From contig JAPPOV010000036.1 of NCBI GenBank assembly GCA_028873595.1, positions 1-64,000 of the forward strand: DNA of 64,000 nucleotides, given 5' to 3'. Positions 7,652 through 16,156 of this stretch are shown one piece after another. The notes beneath the pieces were generated by a model that was not told the DNA's origin, searched no databases, and saw only the letters and a list, made by a program, of their open reading frames with translations. Source of the stretch: Gemmatimonadota bacterium (lineage in GTDB: Bacteria; Gemmatimonadota; Gemmatimonadetes; Longimicrobiales; Gaopeijiaceae). Numbering within the stretch: the stretch's first letter is position 1; each line of letters starts with the position of its first letter. A program made the position numbers and the translations under genes.

Positions 7652-10024
7652 TCAGAATTGAACCAGCCGGGTCACTTTGAGCGTGAGACCGCGATCGATG
7701 ACGAACGGCTGACCGCCGGTCGCGGCCGTCCGACGGCGCTCCGAAAAGACGAGAAAAATGTCGCTCAGCGGTGCGTGGATCAGATTGAACCGTACGTTGG
7801 TCAGCAACTCACCTGCAACACGGTTGTACTGCACGAAGGCGGACAGGAAGGTGCGCGTATCGTATCCAAACTGCATTCGCCCGCGAAAGAGATCGGCGTC
7901 AATCGGTGTACCGTCCAACTCGATGCGGTTGCGCTGTGCGCTGCCCTCGAGCAGCAGATGTTCGTTGGGTCGGATCGACAGGGTAGCAGACATCGACGAG
8001 CGATCGCCATCGAAGAACCGGCCGGAGCTGTACGAGACATTACCGGAGAGGACACGGCCACCGTTCGCGCTGTAGCTGACCGACATCAGGTCGAACTGGT
8101 AGTCTCCCTCAGCGAGCGGCACACCCAGAATGGTACTCGTCTCTGCCAATCGCTCCTGACGGCGAGAATAGTCGATACTGAATCGTCCTCCGTCGTTGGC
8201 GATCACGATCAAGCCCGGCTTGATCTCACGACTCTCGAAGGCGCCACCCGTAGAGTAGTACTCGGTGACGTCGACGTAGGGATTGACCTCGGTCAGCCAC
8301 GATACGGGCCGCTGAAGGTGGACCCCGCCCGAAGCGAACCACTGGTTGGCCGCCGTTCGACTCACGAACCCGACGTCCGGCCGGAATGCTCCTCCGACGT
8401 GCTTGCCCAGCACGGAGAAGTCGAAGACCGGATCACGCCAGCCCACCTGCACCGAGCCGATTGAACGGTCACCGTCCGCGTCCGGGTCGTCCGTCAGCGC
8501 GGCATACGCGTTCACCTGTAATCGGTCGAAGCGAAGATTCGCATCCACGCCTCCAGCCCTCGAGTAGCTTTCTTCGACTGCTCCCGCGGTCGCCTGGCGA
8601 TTCACGAGGATGAAGCCGACATCCGAGCGCGTGAACAGGCTCCGGCGCACACGCGCAACTGCGAAATTCTCGGCCGGATCGTCACCGTCTCGCAGCGTCT
8701 GCATCTCCATGAGCCCTACCTCATAGCGCCCGATGCGGCCGGAAAGCCGGGCTCCTCCACCGATTGGAAGTGGCTCACGGTCGTCCGACAGACCGATCCT
8801 GCGGGAGTGAAAGAGCTTGAAATTCTGCGGGCCAGCTCCGGACCGAAATGCCCGTGAGGCATCATCGGCGAACGTGAAGATCCCATCGTTTTCGAGAAAA
8901 AAATCGCGCTTCTCCGGGAAAAACAGGGAGAATCGGGTCAGATTGATCTGTTCCTCGTCGACCTCGACCTGAGAGAAATCGGTCAGTGCGGTCAGATCCA
9001 ATACGAGTCGGGGTGTCACCGCCCATTTCGCGTCGAGGCCTATGTCGTAATCTCGGACGGGACCGTCGGGCTGCAGCTCACCGTCTCGGCTCGCCCCCGA
9101 GAAGAATGGCTTGATCTGCAGGTTACGCCCGGATTCGAACGCAGGGAGCCCTTCGAGTGTCCCCGCCTCAGACATCCGGAAAACCCGGAACTGCCTCGGA
9201 ATGGCCGCCCAGGTCGCGTATTCGTTTCGACGGCGCACCTGCCGACTGAAGTTCAGCCCCCACGTCTGCTCTCCCTGCCCCGAGGGGAACCGCAGCGTCG
9301 TGAGCGGAATCCTCATCTCGATGATCCAGCCCTCACCGAAGGTGCTCGTCTCGATCTCGTAGATCCCCTCCCATGCGGCGTTAATGGCCGCCCCGTCGTT
9401 GAACGACTGGGCATCCCATCGTGCACCCGCCGGGTTTGCTCCGAACACGTACGCGCTTTGCTTGTCGCGGCTGGCATCGATGGCGACCCCGAACATGTCT
9501 GAGGCCCGAGGATCGAAGTCCGGCTCGAGACCGGCGGCGATCACGCGATCGGGCTCCGCATCGTACAGAACCGCGCCCATATAGAGAGCCTCGTCATTGT
9601 ACATCATTCGGATGACCGTTCGATCCGGGGCAGGAACTCCCGCTTCCGGCTGTGTCATCCAGAAGGTGCCGTCCGTGCTGTCAGCGAGGCTCCAGGACGG
9701 TTCGTCGAGCAGCCCATCAAGCGTGATCTCCTCCTGGGCGCGAAATGCACGCAAACTCGGCCGGAGGCCTTGTTCGGGGGTGATCCCGGTCTCCGCTCGC
9801 ACACCCTGTTGAGCCAGAACGCTGCTCGGGCATGTAAGGATCAGACTCAACACCAATAGAGGGATACCACCCCACACCGAGGATGCCGCACAACGTACCG
9901 ATACCGCGGGTACCGTCGGCCGGAGAGGGTGCGAGATGTTCACTCCACGAAGACACCTCAACCGGAGTCTCTGCTGACCGAGGTGACGGGCCTCGGTCAC
10001 CCGGAGCACACTCGAGTCCGTCAT
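7652..10024 (-). CDS. DUF5916 / CBM9-like outer-membrane-associated protein
   Basis: 790 residues from the ATG at 10024, chosen because a GTAGGGAGTGT ribosome site lies directly before it; the open frame continues upstream to 10267 without conserved content. After a long N-region and a hydrophobic signal (LLVLSLILTC) comes a CBM9-like domain: ITLDGLLDEPSWSLAD, then ALYMGAVLYDAEPDRVIA, then DMFGVAIDASRDKQSAYVF. The remainder is DUF5916 (FPEKRDFFLENDGIFTF, RRIGLSDDREPLPIGGGARLSGRIG), with alternating beta strands and a terminal aromatic (LVQF) typical of outer-membrane barrels. Function is unproven; it may bind or import a carbohydrate-like ligand. It is divergent from the TlpA-like gene, with ~230 bases between the two start codons. 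Confidence 0.88.
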   Translation of the reverse strand: MTDSSVLRVTEARHLGQQRLRLRCLRGVNISHPLRPTVPAVSVRCAASSVWGGIPLLVLSLILTCPSSVLAQQGVRAETGITPEQGLRPSLRAFRAQEEITLDGLLDEPSWSLADSTDGTFWMTQPEAGVPAPDRTVIRMMYNDEALYMGAVLYDAEPDRVIAAGLEPDFDPRASDMFGVAIDASRDKQSAYVFGANPAGARWDAQSFNDGAAINAAWEGIYEIETSTFGEGWIIEMRIPLTTLRFPSGQGEQTWGLNFSRQVRRRNEYATWAAIPRQFRVFRMSEAGTLEGLPAFESGRNLQIKPFFSGASRDGELQPDGPVRDYDIGLDAKWAVTPRLVLDLTALTDFSQVEVDEEQINLTRFSLFFPEKRDFFLENDGIFTFADDASRAFRSGAGPQNFKLFHSRRIGLSDDREPLPIGGGARLSGRIGRYEVGLMEMQTLRDGDDPAENFAVARVRRSLFTRSDVGFILVNRQATAGAVEESYSRAGGVDANLRFDRLQVNAYAALTDDPDADGDRSIGSVQVGWRDPVFDFSVLGKHVGGAFRPDVGFVSRTAANQWFASGGVHLQRPVSWLTEVNPYVDVTEYYSTGGAFESREIKPGLIVIANDGGRFSIDYSRRQERLAETSTILGVPLAEGDYQFDLMSVSYSANGGRVLSGNVSYSSGRFFDGDRSSMSATLSIRPNEHLLLEGSAQRNRIELDGTPIDADLFRGRMQFGYDTRTFLSAFVQYNRVAGELLTNVRFNLIHAPLSDIFLVFSERRRTAATGGQPFVIDRGLTLKVTRLVQF

Positions 10025-10252
10025 ACACTCCCTACGGCATCTCTGAGATGTCCAAGCATGCCCGTCATTCCACTGGTGACGATCTCTGCCAAACGATCTC
10101 GATACCTTTCGGCCGCCCGAGTACGTCCGACCAGTCGGTGTCTTCAGACTTCGCTTCGCCCCCGTTCGTTCGGGTGAAAACGTCGGGCCTGCATGCACGT
10201 ACCGGTAGGGTGCGACGGATCCGGGCCGGGTCCGGCGGGGTTCAAGTGCACC

Positions 10253-10846
10253 ATGCAACGACGGCAATTCTTCGTCTGGGCCGAGCGGGCTCTCACAACC
10301 GCAATCGTGCTCTTCGTCCTCTATCGACTGGGTCCCCAGGTTCAGGCATGGACCGGTGTCGGTCCCGATCTGGGCCGATCTCCCACATATGCGTTCGTCG
10401 CACTCGATGGGTCGGTCGTCGACTCCGAAGACCTCATCGGCAACGTGGTCGTCCTCAACTTCTGGGCAACGTGGTGTGCGCCGTGCAGATTGGAGATGCC
10501 CGCCCTGCAGGAGCTGTACGAGGAGCGTGCGGGTGACGGCGTCGTCGTGCTCGGTCTCGCAACGGACACCGACCGTGGTTCGGCCGTCGAGTCGTTCCTG
10601 TCAGAGCGCAAGATCGACTACCCCGTGGGGCGGGCGACCAACGCTCATCGGCAGGCATTCGGAGGAATCAACGCCATACCCACCACGTTCATCATCGACC
10701 GGGACGGGCTTGTTCGACACCGGGTCGTGGGCTACTTCGCACCACCCGCCATGCGGGCCGCGGTCAATCGGCTGTTGAACCAGCCGACCTCGTCGACCCA
10801 CGTCGAATACGAGGATCTCAGTGCCGGAACAGTCTCCGCCCGGTGA
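10253..10846 (+). CDS. TlpA-family membrane-anchored thioredoxin-like protein
   Basis: 197 residues from the ATG at 10253; a longer frame from 10193 adds residues without family similarity. One N-terminal membrane segment (RALTTAIVLFVLYRLG) anchors a periplasmic thioredoxin fold. The active site is WATWCAPCRLEMPAL, the cis-Pro loop is AIPTTFIIDRDG, and both are diagnostic of the TlpA/ResA/AhpC-TSA-like reductases. These proteins reduce disulfides in the periplasm, often on apo-cytochrome c or copper proteins. That would suit a genome with c-type cytochromes such as the one at 527-2917, but the link is inferred. Its last 29 bases overlap the 3' end of purH on the opposite strand. Confidence 0.9.
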   Translation: MQRRQFFVWAERALTTAIVLFVLYRLGPQVQAWTGVGPDLGRSPTYAFVALDGSVVDSEDLIGNVVVLNFWATWCAPCRLEMPALQELYEERAGDGVVVLGLATDTDRGSAVESFLSERKIDYPVGRATNAHRQAFGGINAIPTTFIIDRDGLVRHRVVGYFAPPAMRAAVNRLLNQPTSSTHVEYEDLSAGTVSAR

Positions 10847-12398
10847 AGACCATCGCGATGCCGTGCTCGTTGGCAGCGGCGATCACCTCATCGTCACGGA
10901 CGGAGCCTCCCGGCTGAATCACGGCCTTAACTCCCGCCTCGGCAGCGGCATCCACACCATCCCGGAACGGGAAGAAGGCATCGGAGGCGAGAACCGAAGC
11001 CGTCAGATCGAGTCCCACGTCAGCGGCCTTCCGCACGGCAATCTTGGACGAATCCACGCGGCTCATCTGCCCTGCCCCGATACCCAACACACCGCCGTCA
11101 CGGGCGAGCAGAATCGCGTTGGATTTCACGCCGAAGATGGCAGCCCATGCAAACCGAAGGTCATCCCACTCCTGTTCGGTCGGCTGCCGCTCGGTCGGGA
11201 CGACCCAGGAGTCATCGATCTCTCCGTAAAAGGGTGGAATCGGAGGTGTCTGCGCGAGCATGCCGCCGTACACGGTACGGAGTACGCGCGGCTCCGGCAG
11301 ATGCCCATGGTTGGACAGGAATGCAGACGGGTCACCTTCCGGAAACGTCATGATCCGGATGTTCTTCTTCGCGGAGAGCGTCTCGATCGCCTCATCTGAA
11401 TATGAGGGGGCCACGAGGCACTCGATAAACAGCTTCGACATCAACTCGGCCGCTGCCGCGTCCACCGGACGATTCACTGCGATCACGGAGCCAAACGCGC
11501 TCACCGGATCGGTCGCCAGGGCCCTCTCGTACGCGTCGGCGAGTGAGTCTCCGACTCCAAGCCCGCACGGTGTGGTGTGCTTGATGATCACGACGGAAGG
11601 CCGAGGTGACTTCGCGAACGGAGACAGGCTCAGTATCGCACCGTCGAGGTCCAGGATGTTGTTGTACGACAGAGCCTTACCGTGGTGCTGCTCCAGAGCG
11701 GAAATCCCAACCGGTACGCTCGGACCGTAGAAGGCGGCCTGCTGGTCAGGATTCTCCCCGTACCGCAGGGTCTGAAGCCGGGTCCACGACTCTTCGAGCT
11801 GCGGGCCAAGCACGTCAGCCGAGCCATCCTGCTCCATCAGGTACGACGCCACCGCAGCGTCGTACGCGCTGATGTGCTGGAAGACTTTGGCGGCCAACTG
11901 CTGGCGTAGCCCGGGAGTGTCGTCTCCGTCGACCGCGCCGATGACGGCGTCGTAGTCCGTTGGGTCAACCACGACCCACACGTCCTTGTGACTCTTCGCG
12001 GCTGCGCGGATCATCGTCGGACCGCCGATGTCGACCTTCTCCATGGCTCTCTCGACCGGAACGTTCCCCGCAGCAACCGTCTCGCGAAATGGGTAGAGGT
12101 TCACTGCCACGAGATCGATCGGGCCGTACCCATGCGTCTCCAGCGCCGTCATGTCTTCAAGGTTCTCACGTCGCGCGAGCAACCCGGCGTGAATGGCGGG
12201 GTGCAGCGTCTTCACGCGCCCATCCATCATTTCCGGGTGCTTCGTGACATCGGACACCGATGTGACCTCGACTCCTCCGTCTCGGAGCGCGCGCGCCGTA
12301 CCTCCGGTCGAGAGGATCTGCCAACCTCGGTCCTGCAGTGCCTTACCCAGGCCCACGATGACGTTATTGTCGGAAACGCTAAGGAGCGCGCGCTTAAT
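10818..12398 (-). CDS. purH: Bifunctional AICAR transformylase / IMP cyclohydrolase
   Basis: Catalyses the last two steps of de novo IMP synthesis. 526 residues when started at the ATT codon at 12398-12396. The conserved PurH opening (x)KRALLSVSDNN begins exactly there, and AGGA sits six bases upstream. No ATG, GTG or TTG occurs in frame between the preceding TGA and the GTG at 12356, which lies after that conserved start. Diagnostic motifs are LSTGGTARAL, HPEMMDGRVKTLHP (cyclohydrolase domain) and the transformylase KHTTPCG with Lys-His. The C-terminus is FTGRRLFRH. It overlaps the 3' end of the purN reading frame by 172 bases and follows it in the operon. Confidence 0.95.
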   Translation of the reverse strand: MKRALLSVSDNNVIVGLGKALQDRGWQILSTGGTARALRDGGVEVTSVSDVTKHPEMMDGRVKTLHPAIHAGLLARRENLEDMTALETHGYGPIDLVAVNLYPFRETVAAGNVPVERAMEKVDIGGPTMIRAAAKSHKDVWVVVDPTDYDAVIGAVDGDDTPGLRQQLAAKVFQHISAYDAAVASYLMEQDGSADVLGPQLEESWTRLQTLRYGENPDQQAAFYGPSVPVGISALEQHHGKALSYNNILDLDGAILSLSPFAKSPRPSVVIIKHTTPCGLGVGDSLADAYERALATDPVSAFGSVIAVNRPVDAAAAELMSKLFIECLVAPSYSDEAIETLSAKKNIRIMTFPEGDPSAFLSNHGHLPEPRVLRTVYGGMLAQTPPIPPFYGEIDDSWVVPTERQPTEQEWDDLRFAWAAIFGVKSNAILLARDGGVLGIGAGQMSRVDSSKIAVRKAADVGLDLTASVLASDAFFPFRDGVDAAAEAGVKAVIQPGGSVRDDEVIAAANEHGIAMVFTGRRLFRH

Positions 12399-13099
12399 CG
12401 GACTTCCTCGTTCGATTCGAGTGGAGGTGAATTTTCTGTGCGGTCCACATCAGGCGGCTCATCCAACCGGATGTCAGCCATGCGACCAGGAATGATGTCC
12501 GCGCGCAATGCCGAGCAGAGATGATCGACGGCCGCGGGGTACAGACGATGCTCCACTTCGAGCACCCGGGCAGCGATGTCGGCCGGTGTATCTCCGGGAT
12601 GTCGCGCGATCTGCCACTGGGCCAGCACCGAGCCTTCGTCGTACGCCTCATTCACGAAGTGAACCGTAGCACCGGTCACCGCGACATCCGACTCCGCTAC
12701 GGCTCGGTGCACATTCATGCCGTACATACCTCGTCCACCAAACTCCGGCAACAGCGCCGGGTGGATGTTGAGGATGCGACCCGCGAACCTACGTGTGACC
12801 TCGGGCGGGATTCGACGCAGGTACCCCGCGAGCAGCACCACATCGATCCCGTGCTCGTCGAACGCCGCCAGGGTCTCTCTGGAAATCTCCTGATCGGTGC
12901 GGCCCTTTGTACTGATGATTCGAACCGGGATGCCCACGGCTCGCGCCCGATCAGCCGCTCCGGCTTCCCGATTCACCACGACAAGACGAACGGTCCATCC
13001 TCGATCGGCCGAGGTGGAGTGGTCGAGTAGCGCCTGAAGGTTACTGCCACCGCCGGATGCGAGTAGGGCGACGTTGAGTGAGCCCACTTCCGAAGTCAC
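12227..13099 (-). CDS. purN: Phosphoribosylglycinamide formyltransferase, with anomalous C-terminal extension
   Basis: Transfers a formyl group from 10-formyl-THF to GAR in purine synthesis. The core (about residues 8-200) is typical: VALLASGGGSNLQALLD, LAGYLRRIPPEV, ILNIHPALLPEFGGRGMYG with the catalytic Asn-Ile-His, GATVHFV, and D-E-G. Family members end near residue 190-220. Here no stop occurs in frame there, and the frame runs on to 290 residues through the start of purH with Arg/Ser-rich sequence that is only the shadow of purH. Either a long same-strand overlap, a programmed event or a sequence error removed the usual stop. Its ATG overlaps the stop of the MBL-fold gene by four bases (ATGA). 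Confidence 0.9.
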   Translation of the reverse strand: MTSEVGSLNVALLASGGGSNLQALLDHSTSADRGWTVRLVVVNREAGAADRARAVGIPVRIISTKGRTDQEISRETLAAFDEHGIDVVLLAGYLRRIPPEVTRRFAGRILNIHPALLPEFGGRGMYGMNVHRAVAESDVAVTGATVHFVNEAYDEGSVLAQWQIARHPGDTPADIAARVLEVEHRLYPAAVDHLCSALRADIIPGRMADIRLDEPPDVDRTENSPPLESNEEVRLSARSLAFPTITSSWAWVRHCRTEVGRSSRPEVRRARSETEESRSHRCPMSRSTRK

Positions 13100-13749
13100 A
13101 CCAGCTCGCCACCGTAGTGGGGCACCAGAAAGGGGTTCGAGGCACGCTCCCGGCCCACGGTCGTGGCTGGGCCATGGCCTGGATACAGGATCATCTCATC
13201 AGGGAGGGAAAGGATCTCGCGCCGGATGGATGCCATCAACGTCTGGAAATCACCGCCCGGAAGGTCCGTTCGTCCAATCGACCCCTGGAATACCACGTCC
13301 CCGACGAGCGCTAGGGAGTCGGGTGCTGAGACGAAAACGACGTGACCCGGAGCATGCCCCGGCGCAAAAGCTACGTCGAACGCACAGTCACCGAAGTGAA
13401 ACGACTCACCCGGAATCAACTCGTCGGTCGGCTGCGGCTGCGGGTCGACCGAAAGTCCGAACATCGCAGCCTGCCGCTGCACACCCCGGTACAGTGCCAA
13501 ATCGTCAGGATGCAACCAGATCGGCGCATCCTGATGAGCGGCCCGAACGTCGGCCACGCCCTCGATGTGATCGAGATGGGCGTGCGTCAGGAGGATGGCC
13601 CGCAGGTCGAACCCTTCGGATTCAACGGTACGCACCAGCATGGGTGCACCGGATCCCGGATCGATGGCAACGCACGCTCCCGTCGATTCGCAGACCGCCA
13701 GGTACGCGTTTTCGCCGAACCCGCCTCCGGTGAAGGTCCGGATCTGCAT
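13096..13749 (-). CDS. MBL-fold metallo-hydrolase (glyoxalase II-like)
   Basis: 217 residues from the ATG at 13749, which opens with MQIRTF as in relatives. A TTG at 13767 would add six residues and is a second choice; neither has a strong ribosome site. The metallo-beta-lactamase motifs are THAHLDHIEG, FAPGHAPGHVVF, LVGDVVFQGSIGRTDLPGG and YPGHGPATTVGRE. These place it among hydroxyacylglutathione-hydrolase-like enzymes that bind two metals. Many of these act on thioesters, but the true substrate cannot be told. It is translationally coupled to purN through ATGA. Confidence 0.9.
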   Translation of the reverse strand: MQIRTFTGGGFGENAYLAVCESTGACVAIDPGSGAPMLVRTVESEGFDLRAILLTHAHLDHIEGVADVRAAHQDAPIWLHPDDLALYRGVQRQAAMFGLSVDPQPQPTDELIPGESFHFGDCAFDVAFAPGHAPGHVVFVSAPDSLALVGDVVFQGSIGRTDLPGGDFQTLMASIRREILSLPDEMILYPGHGPATTVGRERASNPFLVPHYGGELV

Positions 13750-13776
13750 CGAGTCAGGCCCGGCCAAGGAGGGTCA

Positions 13777-14103
13777 TCAGACCGTGAAGGAGCTCCCGCA
13801 TCCACACCCGCCGGACGCGTTCGGATTCCGAAACGTGAAGCCCTGTCCCATCATCGAACTCACATAGTCGATTTCGACGCCTTCGAGATACTGCGCGCTG
13901 AATGGGTCTACGAAGACCTTCACGCCGCCGACTTCGAGGACCTCATCGTCCGATTCGGCTCCGTCTTCGATGTTCAGTCCGTACTGAAAGCCCGAGCACC
14001 CGCCTGGGAGCACCGCAACCCGGAGACCCGCTTCGCTCTCGACGCCGTGCTCCTTGATGAAGTCCTGCACCTTCTCTGTAGCCGTCGTCGTCAACGTCAC
14101 CAT
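13777..14103 (-). CDS. erpA: A-type iron-sulfur carrier (ErpA/IscA family)
   Basis: 108 residues. The three conserved cysteines are in place: one in GGCSGFQYG and two in GGCGCGSSF near the C-terminus. These bind an iron-sulfur cluster for delivery to target enzymes. The insert FVDPFSAQYLEGVEIDYV is typical of the A-type family. An AAGG lies upstream of the ATG. Whether it is ErpA, IscA or SufA cannot be decided from sequence alone, as no isc or suf genes are in view. It sits between the GmhB-like phosphatase and the MBL hydrolase, all leftward. Confidence 0.85.
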   Translation of the reverse strand: MVTLTTTATEKVQDFIKEHGVESEAGLRVAVLPGGCSGFQYGLNIEDGAESDDEVLEVGGVKVFVDPFSAQYLEGVEIDYVSSMMGQGFTFRNPNASGGCGCGSSFTV

Positions 14104-14189
14104 ATCGCCTTCAACCTCCTGCTGTCAGGCTCCTACGCCAGACGGGACCGTCCGTCAGTCGGTCCAAAATATACCGCGTCGTCGAACGC

Positions 14190-14753
14190 TCAAGAACCGA
14201 CCTGAGGCCGTTTTGTACAATCAATGATTACCCGAGACGCCTCGCGAAGGTCGTCGACGACCCAAACCCCTTCCGGAGCTTCGTGCTCCAGCCCCGCGCC
14301 GTATCCGGTCCGAACGAGAATACCCTGCCCTCCGAGCGTGATGCCCGGCTGTACGTCAGTGAGCTTGTCACCGACGTAGAACGAGGTCGTCACATCGAGG
14401 TTCAGTGCGACGGCGGCCGAACGGTACATTCCGAGCGCCGGCTTTCGGCAATCGCAGGGGCCGGTGCGGGCCGGGTGATGTGGACAGAAGTACGTCGCAT
14501 CCATGACGATCCCTTGGGCCGCCAGCTGATCATCCAGCCGGGTTGCCACAGCGTGGTAGTCCTCCGTCGCATAGCGACCCCACGCGATCCCCCCCTGATT
14601 CGTGACGACAACCAGCGCAAATCCCGCCGTTCGCAGGGTGTGCAGGGCCTGCACCGTTCCCGGCACCAGCTCGACGTCGTCAGGATCCGAGAGGTAGTTC
14701 TTTTCGGCGATGATCGTTCCGTCGCGGTCGATGAAGACGGCGGATCGAGTCAC
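14190..14753 (-). CDS. gmhB: HAD-family phosphatase, GmhB-like (heptose bisphosphate phosphatase type)
   Basis: 187 residues starting at a GTG that overlaps the selA stop (GTGA). HAD motif I is FIDRDGT (nucleophile and acid/base Asp). Motif II lies in VVVTNQGGIAWG. A zinc loop CPHHP...CDCRKP is characteristic of the GmhB/HisB-N subfamily, and motif III/IV is YVGDKLTDVQPG. In GmhB this enzyme removes the C7 phosphate of D-glycero-D-manno-heptose bisphosphate for lipopolysaccharide or glycan cores. HisB-N type histidinol phosphatases share the loop, so the substrate is not certain. It is translationally coupled to selA, with no evident functional link. Confidence 0.8.
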   Translation of the reverse strand: MTRSAVFIDRDGTIIAEKNYLSDPDDVELVPGTVQALHTLRTAGFALVVVTNQGGIAWGRYATEDYHAVATRLDDQLAAQGIVMDATYFCPHHPARTGPCDCRKPALGMYRSAAVALNLDVTTSFYVGDKLTDVQPGITLGGQGILVRTGYGAGLEHEAPEGVWVVDDLREASRVIIDCTKRPQVGS

Positions 14754-16156
14754 ACCGAGTGCATTCCGTCCGCCGCAAAAGCTCCCACGACGCATGCCAC
14801 GACGAGCTGGTGCTCTCCCGGAAGGAGAGTTCGAACATCCAGTCTGAGCCGATCGTCGACGATCCTCCCGACGACAGGAGGAGAACCATGCCGAAGCGTG
14901 TTGGCGAGTGCCTGAGTTCCGTTCGGGCCGTCCAACTCCACGGCCCAGGAGTCGAGTTCGACACCGGGATACGTGCCCCCTCCGACGGCTCCCTTTGTGG
15001 GAACGACGGCGCAGGGGACATCCTGATCAGTCAGCATCCCGGCGACTTCTTCGGCGACCGCCCGAAGCGCTTCGGACTCCAGCGAGAGCATCCTCAATGT
15101 GGGGATGCGTTCTCGGACCCGCCCCGGATTCGCATAAAGACGGAGCGTTGCTTCAAGACCAGCCAGCGTGACCTTGTCCACCCGTAACGCCCGGCAAAGG
15201 GGGTTCCGCCGCATCAGTCCAATCAGTGCCGCCTTACCCACGATCACACCGGCTTGCGGCCCTCCCATGAGCTTGTCACCCGACACCACGACGGCGTCAG
15301 CCCCCGCCGCGATCGACTCTGCTGCCGTGGGCTCCTGCGGCAAGCGGAGATCCTCGGCCGGGAGCATCAGACCCGAGCCCAGATCGTGGACGACCGGCAC
15401 ATCGTATTGGGTCCCGATTCCTACGAGATCGGCGACCGACACCTCCTCCGTGAAACCGGTGATCCGAAAGTTGGATCGATGGACCTTGAGGATCGCCGCC
15501 GCCTCGCTACTCGAGACGACCGCCTCATAGTCGGCAGGACGGGTACGGTTGGTGCTCCCGACCTCGACCAGCGATGCCCCCGATCGCTCAATGACGTCGG
15601 GAATTCGAAACCCGCCTCCGATCTCGACCAATTCGCCGCGTGAAGCCGCAACCCCACGCCCAAGACCGACCGTGCTCATCGACAGGACCAGGGCACCGGC
15701 CGCATTGTTCACAACGAGGGCGTCTTCTGCCCCCGTCAGGTCTCGAAGCAATCGGACGCAGTGCACGTAGCGCGAGCCCCGCACACCCTCATCCAGATCG
15801 AACTCGAGGTTCGAGTAGATCGCCGCAGACCGCATCGCCTCCAGCGCCTCCTCCGCGAGGGGGGCGCGCCCCAGATTCGTGTGAAGCACGACCCCTGTGG
15901 CGTTGATGACGCGACGAAGACTCGGTCGGGAGGCGGCGACCAGTAGCGCCGCGGCCTGCCTGATGTACCAATCCGATTCCTCGACGGACGAGGTCGTCTC
16001 ATCGTCCCCTCGACCGATCGCTGTGCGCATCTGCTCTACAGCGTTTCGCAGAGCATCCGCCACCTGTGCTCGTCCCAGGTCCTCCACAAGCGTCTCTGCC
16101 GCGGGTGTGGCGAGCAGAGCATCGATCGACGGGATCCTGCTGCGCGGATCCGTCAT
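14750..16156 (-). CDS. selA: L-seryl-tRNA(Sec) selenium transferase
   Basis: 468 residues from the ATG at 16156, which overlaps the stop of the upstream lipoprotein gene (ATGA). SelA converts seryl-tRNA(Sec) to selenocysteyl-tRNA(Sec) with PLP. The family motifs are RRVINATGVVLHTNLGRAP, NNAAGALVL, VVHDLGSGL and the PLP-lysine site VVSGDKLMGGPQAG. The length matches the usual ~460 residues. Its presence implies selenoproteins, plus selB, selC and selD elsewhere in the genome. None of those is in the window, and I see no in-frame TGA codon or selenocysteine insertion element in the neighbouring genes. Confidence 0.95.
   Translation of the reverse strand: MTDPRSRIPSIDALLATPAAETLVEDLGRAQVADALRNAVEQMRTAIGRGDDETTSSVEESDWYIRQAAALLVAASRPSLRRVINATGVVLHTNLGRAPLAEEALEAMRSAAIYSNLEFDLDEGVRGSRYVHCVRLLRDLTGAEDALVVNNAAGALVLSMSTVGLGRGVAASRGELVEIGGGFRIPDVIERSGASLVEVGSTNRTRPADYEAVVSSSEAAAILKVHRSNFRITGFTEEVSVADLVGIGTQYDVPVVHDLGSGLMLPAEDLRLPQEPTAAESIAAGADAVVVSGDKLMGGPQAGVIVGKAALIGLMRRNPLCRALRVDKVTLAGLEATLRLYANPGRVRERIPTLRMLSLESEALRAVAEEVAGMLTDQDVPCAVVPTKGAVGGGTYPGVELDSWAVELDGPNGTQALANTLRHGSPPVVGRIVDDRLRLDVRTLLPGEHQLVVACVVGAFAADGMHSV

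Noticed and set aside
10025-10267. N-terminal extension of the DUF5916 protein to 10267
   Set aside because: It would cross into the opposite TlpA-like gene and has no conserved content; the ATG at 10024 has a good ribosome site.
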